A DNA stretch of 30,327 nt from Chlorobium sp. (GTDB lineage Bacteria > Bacteroidota > Chlorobiia > Chlorobiales > Chlorobiaceae). The position numbers were made by a program, and so were the translations under genes. A model generated the notes under the pieces. That model had not been told where the DNA came from. It ran no database searches and worked only from the letters and a program-made list of their open reading frames with translations. Below are positions 7,621 to 15,481 of the stretch, in pieces (position 1 is the first letter of the stretch; every line of letters begins with the position of its first letter). The DNA is taken from contig JANQFD010000047.1 in the NCBI GenBank assembly GCA_028278005.1, positions 1 to 30,327 of the forward strand, in the 5' to 3' direction.

Positions 7621-8595
7621 TCAGGCTTTGTTGTCGGAGCCGAGCACGTTGACGATCTTGTGCTTGTAGAGCTCTTTCAGGGAGTCTCTTGCAGGACCCA
7701 GATATTTTCTCGGATCGAACTCTCCGGGTTTTTCATCCAGAATCTTTCGCACCGCGGCGGTCATCGCAAGACGGCCGTCAGAATCGATATTGATTTTGCA
7801 CACTGCTGACTTCGATGCCAGACGAAGCTGTTCTTCGCTGATGCCGATTGCGTCTTCGAGTTTGCCCCCATGTTCGTTTATTATTTTTACCAGGTCCTGG
7901 GGAACCGAAGAGGAGCCGTGAAGCACGATAGGGAATCCAGGAATTCGTTTCTCAATCTCTTCAAGAATGTCAAGGCGTATTTTCGGATCTTCTCCCGGCT
8001 TGAATTTGAATGCTCCGTGTGATGTCCCGATAGAGATTGCAAGGCTGTCTACGCCGGTTTTGCTGACAAAATCTTCAACCTCTTCAGGTTGCGTATAGGT
8101 GTGCGTTTCAGCAGATACTTCATCTTCTATACCGGCAAGGACGCCGAGTTCGCCTTCAACGGTTACATCATGCTCATGAGCGTACTCTACGACTTTTCTG
8201 GTAAGAGCAACGTTTTCATCATAGCTCAGATGTGAGCCATCGATCATAACGGAAGAAAACCCGGTGTCGATACAATCTTTGCAGATTTCGAAACTGTCAC
8301 CGTGATCGAGATGAAGGACTATGGGAATTGCAGTTCCGAGTTCTTCTGCATACTCGACGGCACCGCGTGCCAGATTGCGAAGCAATGTCTGGTTTGCATA
8401 GTTGCGGGCACCTTTCGAAACCTGAAGAATTACCGGGGATCTGGTCTCAACGCAGGCCATGATAATTGCCTGGAGCTGTTCGAGATTGTTGAAGTTATAG
8501 GCGGGTATAGCGTAGCCCCCTTTTACCGCTTTGGCAAAGAGTTCTCTACTGTTAACAAGACCGAGTTCTTTATAGCTGACGGATTTGTTTTGCAT
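7621..8595 (-). CDS. fba: Fructose-bisphosphate aldolase, class II
   Basis: 324 residues. Zn-dependent reversible aldol condensation of dihydroxyacetone phosphate with glyceraldehyde 3-phosphate (gluconeogenesis/glycolysis). I chose the ATG at 8595 over the longer frame from 8661 because AAGGGAG lies eight bases upstream and MQNKSVSYKELG begins the conserved region. Visible: PAYNFNN, ILQVSKGARNY, LHLDHGDSFE with catalytic Asp97 and zinc ligand His98, MIDGSHLSYDEN, VEGELG with Glu149, SIGTSHGAFKF with His193, and VLHGSSSVP with His226. All metal and phosphate-binding motifs are intact. It stands alone between the repeat block and a 485-bp spacer. In an autotroph using the reductive TCA cycle its main direction would be sugar synthesis (inference). 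Confidence 0.95.
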   Translation of the reverse strand: MQNKSVSYKELGLVNSRELFAKAVKGGYAIPAYNFNNLEQLQAIIMACVETRSPVILQVSKGARNYANQTLLRNLARGAVEYAEELGTAIPIVLHLDHGDSFEICKDCIDTGFSSVMIDGSHLSYDENVALTRKVVEYAHEHDVTVEGELGVLAGIEDEVSAETHTYTQPEEVEDFVSKTGVDSLAISIGTSHGAFKFKPGEDPKIRLDILEEIEKRIPGFPIVLHGSSSVPQDLVKIINEHGGKLEDAIGISEEQLRLASKSAVCKINIDSDGRLAMTAAVRKILDEKPGEFDPRKYLGPARDSLKELYKHKIVNVLGSDNKA

Positions 8596-8663
8596 CGAAA
8601 GGTCTCCCTTAGTTATTGTTGTCGAACAAGGGTGAGTAATTGTATAAAAGTCCTGGAACACTG

Positions 8664-8678
8664 TCGGGAAGGTCCCGA
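8664..8678. repeat. Inverse-orientation palindrome TCGGGA-3-TCCCGA
   Basis: A perfect six-base inverted repeat with the half-sites swapped relative to the other family members. It lies about 70 bp upstream of the fba start codon, possibly in or just before the fba transcript start. The A-run (8682-8689) beside it is on the wrong side to make a terminator for the fba strand. Confidence 0.65.
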
Positions 8679-8925
8679 TTGAAAAAAAAGATACCGATTT
8701 TCAGGAGAGAAGATACAACGGCAGGGGAGATGATGCAACAAGATTAATCGTATTTACGGCTTCCGGCTCCTGAACCGAAAAAGAATATCGGAAACACAGT
8801 GAAAAAAAGCATCAAGGGGATGTTCGGGCCGCAACGCAGAGAAGAGTGAAAAAGCAGCCGGTCGGGGAAAAAGATTGATGCGGTTCAGGTAAATAATTGC
8901 TGCATGCGGGAATTAATAGATCATT

Positions 8926-8955
8926 CTGTTAATTTTATTGTTCAGCTGTTAATTT
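8926..8955. promoter_or_regulatory. Direct repeat CTGTTAATTT, 20-bp period
   Basis: Two identical ten-base copies start at 8926 and 8946, exactly two helical turns apart, about 125 bp upstream of the tsp start. Same-face direct repeats of this size are typical of response-regulator or dimeric activator sites; the binding protein is unknown. Confidence 0.35.
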
Positions 8956-9080
8956 GATCCAGCCGGTTTCCGCTATGTGCTCGTACTGAGGGGCAGGATC
9001 GTTGCGACAAGGGTTGAGCGTAGTTTTATGTATCCGGATTCAGGGTGTGTTTATCTCTCAAAGCCATGTAAAAGCTTTTC

Positions 9081-11159
9081 ATGTCAAATCGTTTAATAAA
9101 ATACATATTTCTTGTTTCGGTTTTTCTGCTTGCTCTCTCCCTGTCAGTAGGGGTTGTGCAGTCAAAAACAGTCGGCTTCTCTTCGACAGATACAGTATTC
9201 AGGGCGTCCCCGGTTCAGGAGGAAGCCGAGAGATATCTGAGCAGATATCTCAAGCAATACCATTTCAGAAGGGTGGTGGTCAATGACTCGCTTTCCCAGG
9301 AGATCCTCAGGCGTTATCTCGATCAGCTCGACGAGTCACGAACCTATTTTCTGGCTTCCCACGTAGAGGCTTTTGAGAGGGACCTGGGCAAGGGATTGGA
9401 CAATGAATTTCTTAACGGCAAAGCCGACTCGGGCTTCAGGATTTACAATGATTTCCTGAAACAGGCGAAACGGAAAATGCGTTTTATGATCGCTCAGCTT
9501 GACACGGCCCGTTTTGATTTCCGGATAAAAGAGACCCTTGACATAAAGAGAAAAGATGCCGAATGGCCTGCCGATCAAGAGGAGCTTTACGAGCTCTGGC
9601 GCAAGGAGGTAAAGTACCAGTTACTGAACCTGAAATATTCCGGTGAGGAGAGCGAAGAAGATCCACGCAAAATCCTCGGCAAGCGGTATAAAAACCGTCT
9701 TTCCCTGCTTGAACAGCAAACACCGGAAGATGCCTTTCGCGCGTATACATATGCCCTGACAACATCGTTCGATCCTCATACGAACTATTTCTCCCCGATG
9801 GATTTCGAGAATTTTCAGATCGACATGAGCCGCTCGCTTGAAGGTATCGGAGCAAAACTGCAGATGGAGAATGAATACACGATGGTTAACGAAGTTATTC
9901 CCGGCGGCCCGGCTTTTCGAAGCAAGCTGATAAAGAAAGGGGATCGGATAACCGGGGTCGGTCAGGGTAAACAGGGGGAGATCGTTGATATTGTCGGATG
10001 GAGAATCAGTGATGTTGTTCGACTGATCCGCGGTAAAAAAGGTTCTGTTGTTCGTTTGAAGATTCTTCCCGCAAGCCAGGGCAACAAGGGACCGTCAAAG
10101 ATCATTCTGATTGTTCGTGATGAAGTAAAACTCGAGGAACAGTCCGCCCAAAAGGAGATTATCGATCATAACGGTACAAAGATAGGGGTGATAACCATAC
10201 CGGCCTTTTACCTTGATTTCGAAGGCCAAAAACAAAACAAGCCGGACTACAAAAGTACAAGCAGGGATGTCAGAAAAATACTGGGGGAACTCAAGGAAGA
10301 AGGCGTCAAGGGAATCGTTCTCGACCTGAGGAATAACGGAGGCGGGGCACTTGAAGAAGCGGTTAAACTCACCGGACTGTTTATCAGGGAGGGGCCCGTG
10401 GTACAGATAAAGAATGCACGCGGCGGGATAGCTGTTTTGCGTGACCAGGAGTCCGATATCGGCTTCAGGGGCCCTCTTGCGGTTCTGGTCAACCGTTACA
10501 GCGCTTCGGCATCGGAAATACTCGCTGCGGCAATTCAGGATTATCGGAGAGGCCTGGTGATGGGCGGCAGGACGTTCGGAAAAGGAACGGTTCAAAGCAT
10601 TCTCAAAATCAACCGGCCTTTTAACTTTTTCTATAAAAACAACAATGATCTCGGGCAGATCAAGCTGACAGTCGCAAAATTTTACCGAATTTCAGGTGAA
10701 AGTACACAACACCTCGGTGTGGAGCCCGATATTGTCTTTCCTTCACTTATCGACCATGAAATTGTTGGAGAGGATACCTATTCCAGCAGCCTTCCCTGGG
10801 ATGTTATTGCTCCTGCCGGACATTCCGGTGCGTCATGGATCAAGGACGATGATTTAACCGTATTGAAGGAGCGCTATGTTGGCAGGGTAAACCGTGATCC
10901 GCTGTATGCGAAATACATCAGCGATCTCGGTATGCTCAACAGCTTCAGGAAAAAAAGGGAGGTTTCACTTTTCGAGCCTGATTTCAAGGCGGAAATCGAG
11001 CGCATGCAGAAACTCGAAGAGCAGTGGAATAAAGAAGATCAGCCGGATCTTTTACTGAAGCAGTCGGCGGCAATCGTTGCCGATATGGCAAATCTCTCCC
11101 GGGAAAAACTCGACGGTTCCGAAGCTCCTTCTCTACAGGCAAACGGAAACCGCAGATAA
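9081..11159 (+). CDS. prc: Carboxyl-terminal processing protease (Tsp/Prc, S41A)
   Basis: 692 residues. Periplasmic serine protease that degrades or trims proteins from their C-termini, including cell-wall hydrolases and their regulators in other bacteria. Residues 1-29 form a signal/anchor (KYIFLVSVFLLALSLSVGVV). Then comes the Tsp N-terminal domain (YLDQLDESRTYFL ... AYTYALTTSFDPHTNYFSP), a PDZ domain (GIGAKLQMENEYTMVNEVIP, PAFRSKLIKKGDRI) at about 255-345, and the S41 core: KIGVITIPAFYLDF, GIVLDLRNNGGGALEEAV, RYSASASEILAAAIQDYRRG with Ser476, and RTFGKGTVQ with Lys501, the Ser/Lys dyad by alignment to E. coli Tsp Ser430/Lys455. C-terminal residues about 600-692 are the Tsp-specific tail. 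It is convergent with argH, 30 bp apart. Confidence 0.94.
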   Translation: MSNRLIKYIFLVSVFLLALSLSVGVVQSKTVGFSSTDTVFRASPVQEEAERYLSRYLKQYHFRRVVVNDSLSQEILRRYLDQLDESRTYFLASHVEAFERDLGKGLDNEFLNGKADSGFRIYNDFLKQAKRKMRFMIAQLDTARFDFRIKETLDIKRKDAEWPADQEELYELWRKEVKYQLLNLKYSGEESEEDPRKILGKRYKNRLSLLEQQTPEDAFRAYTYALTTSFDPHTNYFSPMDFENFQIDMSRSLEGIGAKLQMENEYTMVNEVIPGGPAFRSKLIKKGDRITGVGQGKQGEIVDIVGWRISDVVRLIRGKKGSVVRLKILPASQGNKGPSKIILIVRDEVKLEEQSAQKEIIDHNGTKIGVITIPAFYLDFEGQKQNKPDYKSTSRDVRKILGELKEEGVKGIVLDLRNNGGGALEEAVKLTGLFIREGPVVQIKNARGGIAVLRDQESDIGFRGPLAVLVNRYSASASEILAAAIQDYRRGLVMGGRTFGKGTVQSILKINRPFNFFYKNNNDLGQIKLTVAKFYRISGESTQHLGVEPDIVFPSLIDHEIVGEDTYSSSLPWDVIAPAGHSGASWIKDDDLTVLKERYVGRVNRDPLYAKYISDLGMLNSFRKKREVSLFEPDFKAEIERMQKLEEQWNKEDQPDLLLKQSAAIVADMANLSREKLDGSEAPSLQANGNRR

Positions 11160-11223
11160 AGGTGTCTTGAAACGGCGCCGGGAACCGACTTACCGTAGCT
11201 CCGACTTTGCGGCCTTTATCTGC
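11152..11223. repeat. 11-bp perfect inverted repeat across the prc/argH convergent ends
   Basis: GCAGATAAAGG at 11152-11162 (which includes the prc TAA stop) is exactly inverted as CCTTTATCTGC at 11213-11223, inside the last codons of argH. The loop is 50 bases. It could pair in the 3' ends of both transcripts. There is no T-run, so an intrinsic terminator role is uncertain and chance is possible. Confidence 0.4.
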
Positions 11224-12575
11224 TGATCGACCGAAGCAAAGGACGCACTCCCGTGCGTTCGTTTGGCGTTGACGCTTGCTTCGGGTTTGAGTGCATCGAA
11301 AAGATCATCGTCAAAAAGGTCGGAAAACGTCCTGTAGGTTTCCAGGGGGATGTTTGGAAGTGTTGTTTCCGATGCAACCGCATGGCTCACTATTTTCCCG
11401 GTTATCCGGTGTGCTTCACGGAAAGGCAGGTTCTTCTTCACCAGATACTCGGCAATTTCCGTGGCCAGGCTGAGGTCTTCACCGGTCAACTTGGCCAGCC
11501 GTTCTTCGTTCAGTTTCGTGTGTGCCAGCATTTTCGAAAAGATCTTCACGCTGGAGATGGTCGATCTCGATGCATCGAACAGCGGGGGTTTATCCTCCTG
11601 CATATCACGATTGTAGGACAGTGGAATGCCTTTCATGATTGTCAGGATATTCATCAGGTCGCCATAGACCCTTCCTGTTTTTCCTCTGACCAGTTCGGCA
11701 ATATCCGCATTTTTCTTTTGGGGCATGATCGACGATCCGGTAGAGAATGCGTCACTGATTTCAAGATAGTTGAATTCAGAACTGCTCCAGAGAATCAGAT
11801 CCTCGCAGAACCTCGAAAGATGCATCATTATGATCGAGCAGGCCGAAATAAACTCTATGATGATATCCCGGTCACTGACGGCATCGATACTGTTTTGAAA
11901 CAGTTCTCCGAAATCAAGAAGTTCCATGCTCCGTTTCGCGTTCAGGGGGAGGGTGCTTCCCGCGAAGGCCGCTGCACCGAGGGGGGAAACGTCAACCCGC
12001 CTGAACAGATCCTGCAAACGTTCTCCATCCCGTTTGAACATGTTGAAGTATGCAAGGTAGTAGTGACCTGCAGAGATTGGTTGAGCACGTTGCAGATGAG
12101 TGTAACCGAAAATAACCGTGTGCCTGTACGTTTCCGCCTTCTCAAGCAAAAGGCTGTTCAGACTGTTCAGTGCATCCCGCAATTCGTTGATCCTTGCTTT
12201 CAGGAATAACCGCGTATCGGTTGCAACCTGGTCGTTCCGGCTTCTGCCGGAATGCATTTTTCCGGCTATGGGACCGATTTTTTCCTTCAGCCGGTTTTCG
12301 ATCACCGTGTGGATATCCTCTTCTTCCCATTCGGGTACAAGTGCACCGGAACTGATTTCCTGTTCTATTTCCTCCAGTCCCTCGATTATAAGTCTTGCTT
12401 CCTCTACCGGGATGATGGCTTCTTCGGAGAGCATCGATACATGGGCGATAGAACCTTTGATGTCTTCCTGATAGAGCGCCTTGTCAACTTCAACGGAAGA
12501 TGAGAATAGCAGAGCTTCACGGTCGAATGGTTCGTTAAAACGGCTCTGCCACAACAGTTCTTTTTTGGTGCTCAT
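11190..12575 (-). CDS. argH: Argininosuccinate lyase
   Basis: 461 residues. Last step of arginine synthesis: argininosuccinate to arginine plus fumarate; a cytoplasmic homotetramer of the fumarase/aspartase superfamily. Seen: MHSGRSRNDQVATDTRL at about 107-123, GYTHLQRAQPISAGHY with His160, and the superfamily signature GSSIMPQKKN at 280-289 carrying the catalytic serine of the flexible loop. Length is normal. It is the last gene of the arginine cluster but is set apart from argG by 201 bp containing a terminator and an 18-bp palindrome, unlike the 11-36 bp gaps elsewhere in the cluster. No strong ribosome-binding site is seen. It ends 30 bp from the convergent prc gene. Confidence 0.96.
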   Translation of the reverse strand: MSTKKELLWQSRFNEPFDREALLFSSSVEVDKALYQEDIKGSIAHVSMLSEEAIIPVEEARLIIEGLEEIEQEISSGALVPEWEEEDIHTVIENRLKEKIGPIAGKMHSGRSRNDQVATDTRLFLKARINELRDALNSLNSLLLEKAETYRHTVIFGYTHLQRAQPISAGHYYLAYFNMFKRDGERLQDLFRRVDVSPLGAAAFAGSTLPLNAKRSMELLDFGELFQNSIDAVSDRDIIIEFISACSIIMMHLSRFCEDLILWSSSEFNYLEISDAFSTGSSIMPQKKNADIAELVRGKTGRVYGDLMNILTIMKGIPLSYNRDMQEDKPPLFDASRSTISSVKIFSKMLAHTKLNEERLAKLTGEDLSLATEIAEYLVKKNLPFREAHRITGKIVSHAVASETTLPNIPLETYRTFSDLFDDDLFDALKPEASVNAKRTHGSASFASVDQQIKAAKSELR

Positions 12576-12632
12576 CGGTTTCAGGATCAGGTTTGAGATA
12601 TGTATAAGCCGAAAGATAAGAAATATTGCTCT

Positions 12633-12650
12633 CTCCCTGAAAGCTGGGAG
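12633..12650 (-). promoter_or_regulatory. Small hairpin in the argH leader
   Basis: CTCCC at 12633-12637 pairs with GGGAG at 12646-12650 around an eight-base loop, roughly 60-75 bases upstream of the argH start codon. It would be in the 5' leader if transcription begins near the palindrome at 12665-12682. Not followed by a T-run; role unknown. Confidence 0.3.
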
Positions 12651-12664
12651 GGTTTGTGATTTTA

Positions 12665-12682
12665 TTGTAAAGTACTTTACAA
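12665..12682. promoter_or_regulatory. 18-bp perfect palindrome upstream of argH (putative operator)
   Basis: TTGTAAAGTACTTTACAA is a complete palindrome located 90 bp upstream of the argH start, in the gap after the argG terminator. On the minus strand its end plus the next base gives TACAAT, a -10-like hexamer, so a bound protein could block an argH promoter. The half-site layout (TTGT-3-4-3-ACAA) resembles redox repressor Rex sites but differs at the conserved G/C position in each half. It does not match the ArgR box. Confidence 0.5.
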
Positions 12683-12730
12683 AACAAAGCGTTCATTCAA
12701 GAATCAAAATACCCGACAAAAGAGCGCGGT

Positions 12731-12759
12731 AAAAACCCCGGCCAGAAACGAGCCGGGGT
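12731..12759 (-). terminator. Rho-independent terminator after argG
   Basis: Read on the minus strand, an eight-base perfect stem (ACCCCGGC/GCCGGGGT, 12735-12742 and 12752-12759) with a nine-base loop is followed by a run of T (12731-12735 as A on the plus strand; the first T is shared with the stem). It begins 18 bp after the argG stop codon and lies before argH, so much of the operon transcript should end here. Confidence 0.85.
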
Positions 12760-12776
12760 ATGTATGGTGCAGAGCG

Positions 12777-13985
12777 TTACCTGATATGTTTTGCGTTGAC
12801 CTCGCTGTAGGTTTTGAGCCCTAGGCCGTAGATGTGAATGAATCCTTCGGCAGCCTTGTGGTTGAACGTGTCGGCTTCGGTGTATGTCGCGAGTTCCTCG
12901 TTGTACAGAGACCAGGGTGAGGTTCTGCCCAGCAGTGTTACTGATCCCTTGAAAAGTTTGACCCGGACAAGACCTGTGACATTTTTCTGCGTAGCTTCTA
13001 TGAAACCGTCAAGCGCATCGCGCATCGGGGAGAACCAGGTGCCGTTATAGATCAGGTTTGCATAATCCTGGCTGATATGACTCTTGTACTGGAACACGGT
13101 TTTTTCCAGTGTCAGCCTTTCAAGTTCACGGTGGGCGAAATGCAGGATAGTGGCGGCGGGAGCTTCGTATATTTCTCTTGACTTGATGCCGACTACACGG
13201 TTTTCAATCATGTCAAGACGTCCGACGCCGTGACTTGCTCCTCTCTTGTTAAGCTCCATGATGAGGTCAAGACCATCCATCTTTTTCCCGTCGAGCGCAA
13301 CAGGGACACCCTGTTCGAATTCGATATCAAGTACAGCGGCCTTGTCCGGTGCTTTTTCGGGTGATGTTGTGATCTGGTAGGCGTCCTCCGGCGGAGAGAC
13401 CATGGGATCTTCAAGCACTCCGCATTCGATGCTGATTCCCCAGATGTTCTCATCAATGGAATAAGGGCTTTTCTTTGTCGCAGAAACCGGGATGTTGTGC
13501 TGTTGGGCATAGGCAATCTCGGCTTCGCGGGAAGTGAATTCCCATTCCCGCAGAGGCGCAAGCACCTTGAGGTGCGGAGCAAGAGACGCAAAGGTAACTT
13601 CAAAGCGAACCTGGTCATTGCCTTTTCCGGTACATCCGTGAGCAAGCATGGTGCAGTTTTCCGATAGTGCGACATCGACAAGGGCTTTTGCGAGCAAAGG
13701 GCGCCCAAGTGCGGTTGCAAGGGGGTAGACATCTTCATAGAGGGCTCCGGCCTTGAGGGCAGGCCAGATATACTCTTCTACAAAAGTCTTGCGCAAGTCG
13801 AGGAATGAAAAGTCTGAAGCACCGGTGGCGACAGCCTTTTCTTCAAGGTTTTCAATTTCTTTCTGCTGCCCGAGATTACCCGTTACGGCTACTATATCTG
13901 CGTCATATTTGTCTTTCAGCCATTTTATCATGACTGAAGTATCAAGTCCGCCGGAGTAGGCTATTGCAATTTTTTCCTTGTTCAT
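12777..13985 (-). CDS. argG: Argininosuccinate synthase
   Basis: 402 residues. ATP-dependent condensation of citrulline and aspartate to argininosuccinate. The ATP pyrophosphatase P-loop AYSGGLDTSV at residues 9-18, the aspartate/citrulline-binding AHGCTGKGNDQVRFE, the SPYSIDENIWGISIECGVLEDP segment, and GVGRLDMIENRVVGIKSREIYEAP are all present. Length is typical of the short type (about 400). It starts 11 bp after argR and is followed by a strong terminator 18 bp past its stop. Confidence 0.97.
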   Translation of the reverse strand: MNKEKIAIAYSGGLDTSVMIKWLKDKYDADIVAVTGNLGQQKEIENLEEKAVATGASDFSFLDLRKTFVEEYIWPALKAGALYEDVYPLATALGRPLLAKALVDVALSENCTMLAHGCTGKGNDQVRFEVTFASLAPHLKVLAPLREWEFTSREAEIAYAQQHNIPVSATKKSPYSIDENIWGISIECGVLEDPMVSPPEDAYQITTSPEKAPDKAAVLDIEFEQGVPVALDGKKMDGLDLIMELNKRGASHGVGRLDMIENRVVGIKSREIYEAPAATILHFAHRELERLTLEKTVFQYKSHISQDYANLIYNGTWFSPMRDALDGFIEATQKNVTGLVRVKLFKGSVTLLGRTSPWSLYNEELATYTEADTFNHKAAEGFIHIYGLGLKTYSEVNAKHIR

Positions 13986-13996
13986 GTTCTCTACTG

Positions 13997-14443
13997 TCAG
14001 GTTTTTAAAAGATTGGATTCAATGAAGTTCAATGTTGAACGCAGGTCACGTACCGATGCCGGAATGACAAGAACCGTATCGTCCCCGGCAATCGTTCCAA
14101 GTATGCCGGGATTTTTCAGGTGATCGATAAATGAACCCACGCCGTGTGCTCTTCCCGGCAATGTTTTTATGACAATAAGGGTCTCGTTCGCTTCGATAGA
14201 CTGGATTTCCATTTCCACAAGTCCCTTGATCATCTGGCCCGGGTTGTCTTCAGGGAAAATAAGACGGTATCCGGTTGTTGTGCGTGAACGCAAGACACCC
14301 AGTTCAGAACAGTCCCTCGACAATGTGGCTTGGGCGACTTCGATGCCCGCATTTTCCAGAAGCTGCATGAGTTCGTGCTGATTGCTTACCTCGTAGTTCA
14401 GCAGGATGTCCTTTATTTTGCGTTGCCGGTTCTGTTTTCCCAT
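13997..14443 (-). CDS. argR: Arginine repressor
   Basis: 148 residues. Arginine-responsive hexameric DNA-binding protein. The N-terminal winged helix (residues about 1-70: RQRKIKDILLNYEVSNQHEL ... EVAQATLSRDCSELGVLRSR) and the C-terminal oligomerisation domain (RAHGVGSFIDHL ... ILGTIAGDDTVLVIPAS) are complete; the Asp-Asp pair in GDDTVLV is the arginine-binding feature of the family. It is encoded inside the operon it should control, 18 bp after argF and 11 bp before argG, so it is autoregulated if the ARG boxes upstream of argC are functional. Length matches ArgR/AhrC (about 150). Confidence 0.95.
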   Translation of the reverse strand: MGKQNRQRKIKDILLNYEVSNQHELMQLLENAGIEVAQATLSRDCSELGVLRSRTTTGYRLIFPEDNPGQMIKGLVEMEIQSIEANETLIVIKTLPGRAHGVGSFIDHLKNPGILGTIAGDDTVLVIPASVRDLRSTLNFIESNLLKT

Positions 14444-14461
14444 GGCTGTACTCTTTCGGTT

Positions 14462-15460
14462 TCAGGAATTGAGCTTTCTGGCGACATTCTGAAGCCTGTG
14501 AGTGAGGTGAAATTTCCTGTATTCATCGTGGTTAAGCAACTTGACCAATACGGCTTTCTGAACATGCAGGCGATTTTCTGCTTCATCCAGAATGATGGAT
14601 TGGGGCCCATCCATCACCTCGGCGGTTATTTCCTGTCCACGGTGGGCCGGCATGCAGTGCATGACAACCGCAGACGGGCTGGCTTTCCGGAGCATCCCGG
14701 AATTGATCTGGTAGTTCCTGAAAGTTTCCAGGCGCTTTTCAGCTTCTTCCTCCTGTCCCATACTTGTCCAGACGTCGGTATACAGGACATCGGCGCCTTC
14801 TGCGGCTTCCATCGGATCGTGGACGATCTCGATTGTGCTTGAGGCATTTTTCCTGGCATTGTTCAGAAGATCCATATCAGGCAGGTGATCTTCGGGGCAG
14901 GCCAGAACAAAATGAAAGGGGAGTATACCGGCCAGTTCTATCCAGGAGTTCGCTACATTATTGCCGTCGCCGACAAACACCACCTTGATGTTGTCATGCC
15001 ATAACCCTTTTTCGTAGAGTGTGAACGCATCTGCAAGGATTTGACATGGATGAGACAGGTCTGTCAGCGCATTGATGACCGGTATCGATGCATGTTCTGC
15101 CAGGGCTTCAATTACATGGTGATCATGCAGCCTTGCTACAATCGCATCGTTATAGCGGGAGAGGAGCTGAGCAATGTCTTCGACGGCCTCGCGCGAGTTA
15201 ACGCCTATGGATCTTCCGTCAAGATTCATGGCATAACCGCCGAGTTCATGAATGCCGATTTCAAACGAAACCCTTGTTCTCAGCGACGGTTTGTTGAAGA
15301 TCATAGCAACCGTTTTCCCGTTGACGGGTTTATAGTCTGTATCGCTGATTTCCCTGCGCTGTTTTTTTATGAACAGGGAAAAGTCGAAAAGTTCTATGAT
15401 CTTACCGGCATCAAGATGGGAGAAGCCGAGAAAATCCCTTTTTTTGTGACTGTTATTCAA
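14462..15460 (-). CDS. argF: Ornithine carbamoyltransferase
   Basis: 332 residues. It forms citrulline from ornithine and carbamoyl phosphate. Carbamoyl-phosphate-binding NKPSLRTRVSFEIG (Ser59-Arg63; this form has Leu where E. coli has Thr), the HPCQILADAFTL motif at 137-148, ornithine-specific DVWTSMGQE at 229-237 (the SMG loop separates OTCs from aspartate carbamoyltransferases), and VVMHCMPAHRGQEIT with Cys269. The DVWTSMGQ plus HCMPAHRG pattern makes N-acetyl-ornithine carbamoyltransferase less likely, in keeping with the presence of argJ. It sits between argB (21 bp gap) and argR (18 bp gap). Confidence 0.94.
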   Translation of the reverse strand: MNNSHKKRDFLGFSHLDAGKIIELFDFSLFIKKQRREISDTDYKPVNGKTVAMIFNKPSLRTRVSFEIGIHELGGYAMNLDGRSIGVNSREAVEDIAQLLSRYNDAIVARLHDHHVIEALAEHASIPVINALTDLSHPCQILADAFTLYEKGLWHDNIKVVFVGDGNNVANSWIELAGILPFHFVLACPEDHLPDMDLLNNARKNASSTIEIVHDPMEAAEGADVLYTDVWTSMGQEEEAEKRLETFRNYQINSGMLRKASPSAVVMHCMPAHRGQEITAEVMDGPQSIILDEAENRLHVQKAVLVKLLNHDEYRKFHLTHRLQNVARKLNS

Positions 15461-15481
15461 GTGATATCTCCATGAATGTGG

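Larger units (their letters stand above)
8596..9080. other. Gene-free 485-bp divergent spacer (fba / tsp)
   Basis: No convincing coding sequence on either strand. It holds the fba leader with its ribosome-binding site (8604-8610), one outward-facing palindrome TCGGGA-3-TCCCGA at 8664-8678 followed by an A-run, and a direct repeat CTGTTAATTT at 8926-8935 and 8946-8955. Promoters for fba (leftward) and tsp (rightward) must lie here but no clear -35/-10 pair stands out. Confidence 0.6.

Noticed and set aside
8596..8661. Longer start for fructose-bisphosphate aldolase at 8661
   Set aside because: The extra 22 residues lack conservation features and skip a strong AAGGGAG site correctly spaced from the ATG at 8595.
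11253..12209. 318-residue plus-strand open frame opposite argH
   Set aside because: Shadow of a well-conserved enzyme; composition is Cys/Phe/His-rich as expected for an antisense frame.
12576..12664. Riboswitch or attenuator in the argH leader
   Set aside because: Only a 5-bp hairpin is seen; no leader peptide with arginine codons and no T-run.
12665..12682. Calling the palindrome a Rex site
   Set aside because: Rex consensus needs TTGTGAA/TTCACAA half-sites; here the fifth base of each half differs and no rex gene is in the window. Left as an unassigned operator.
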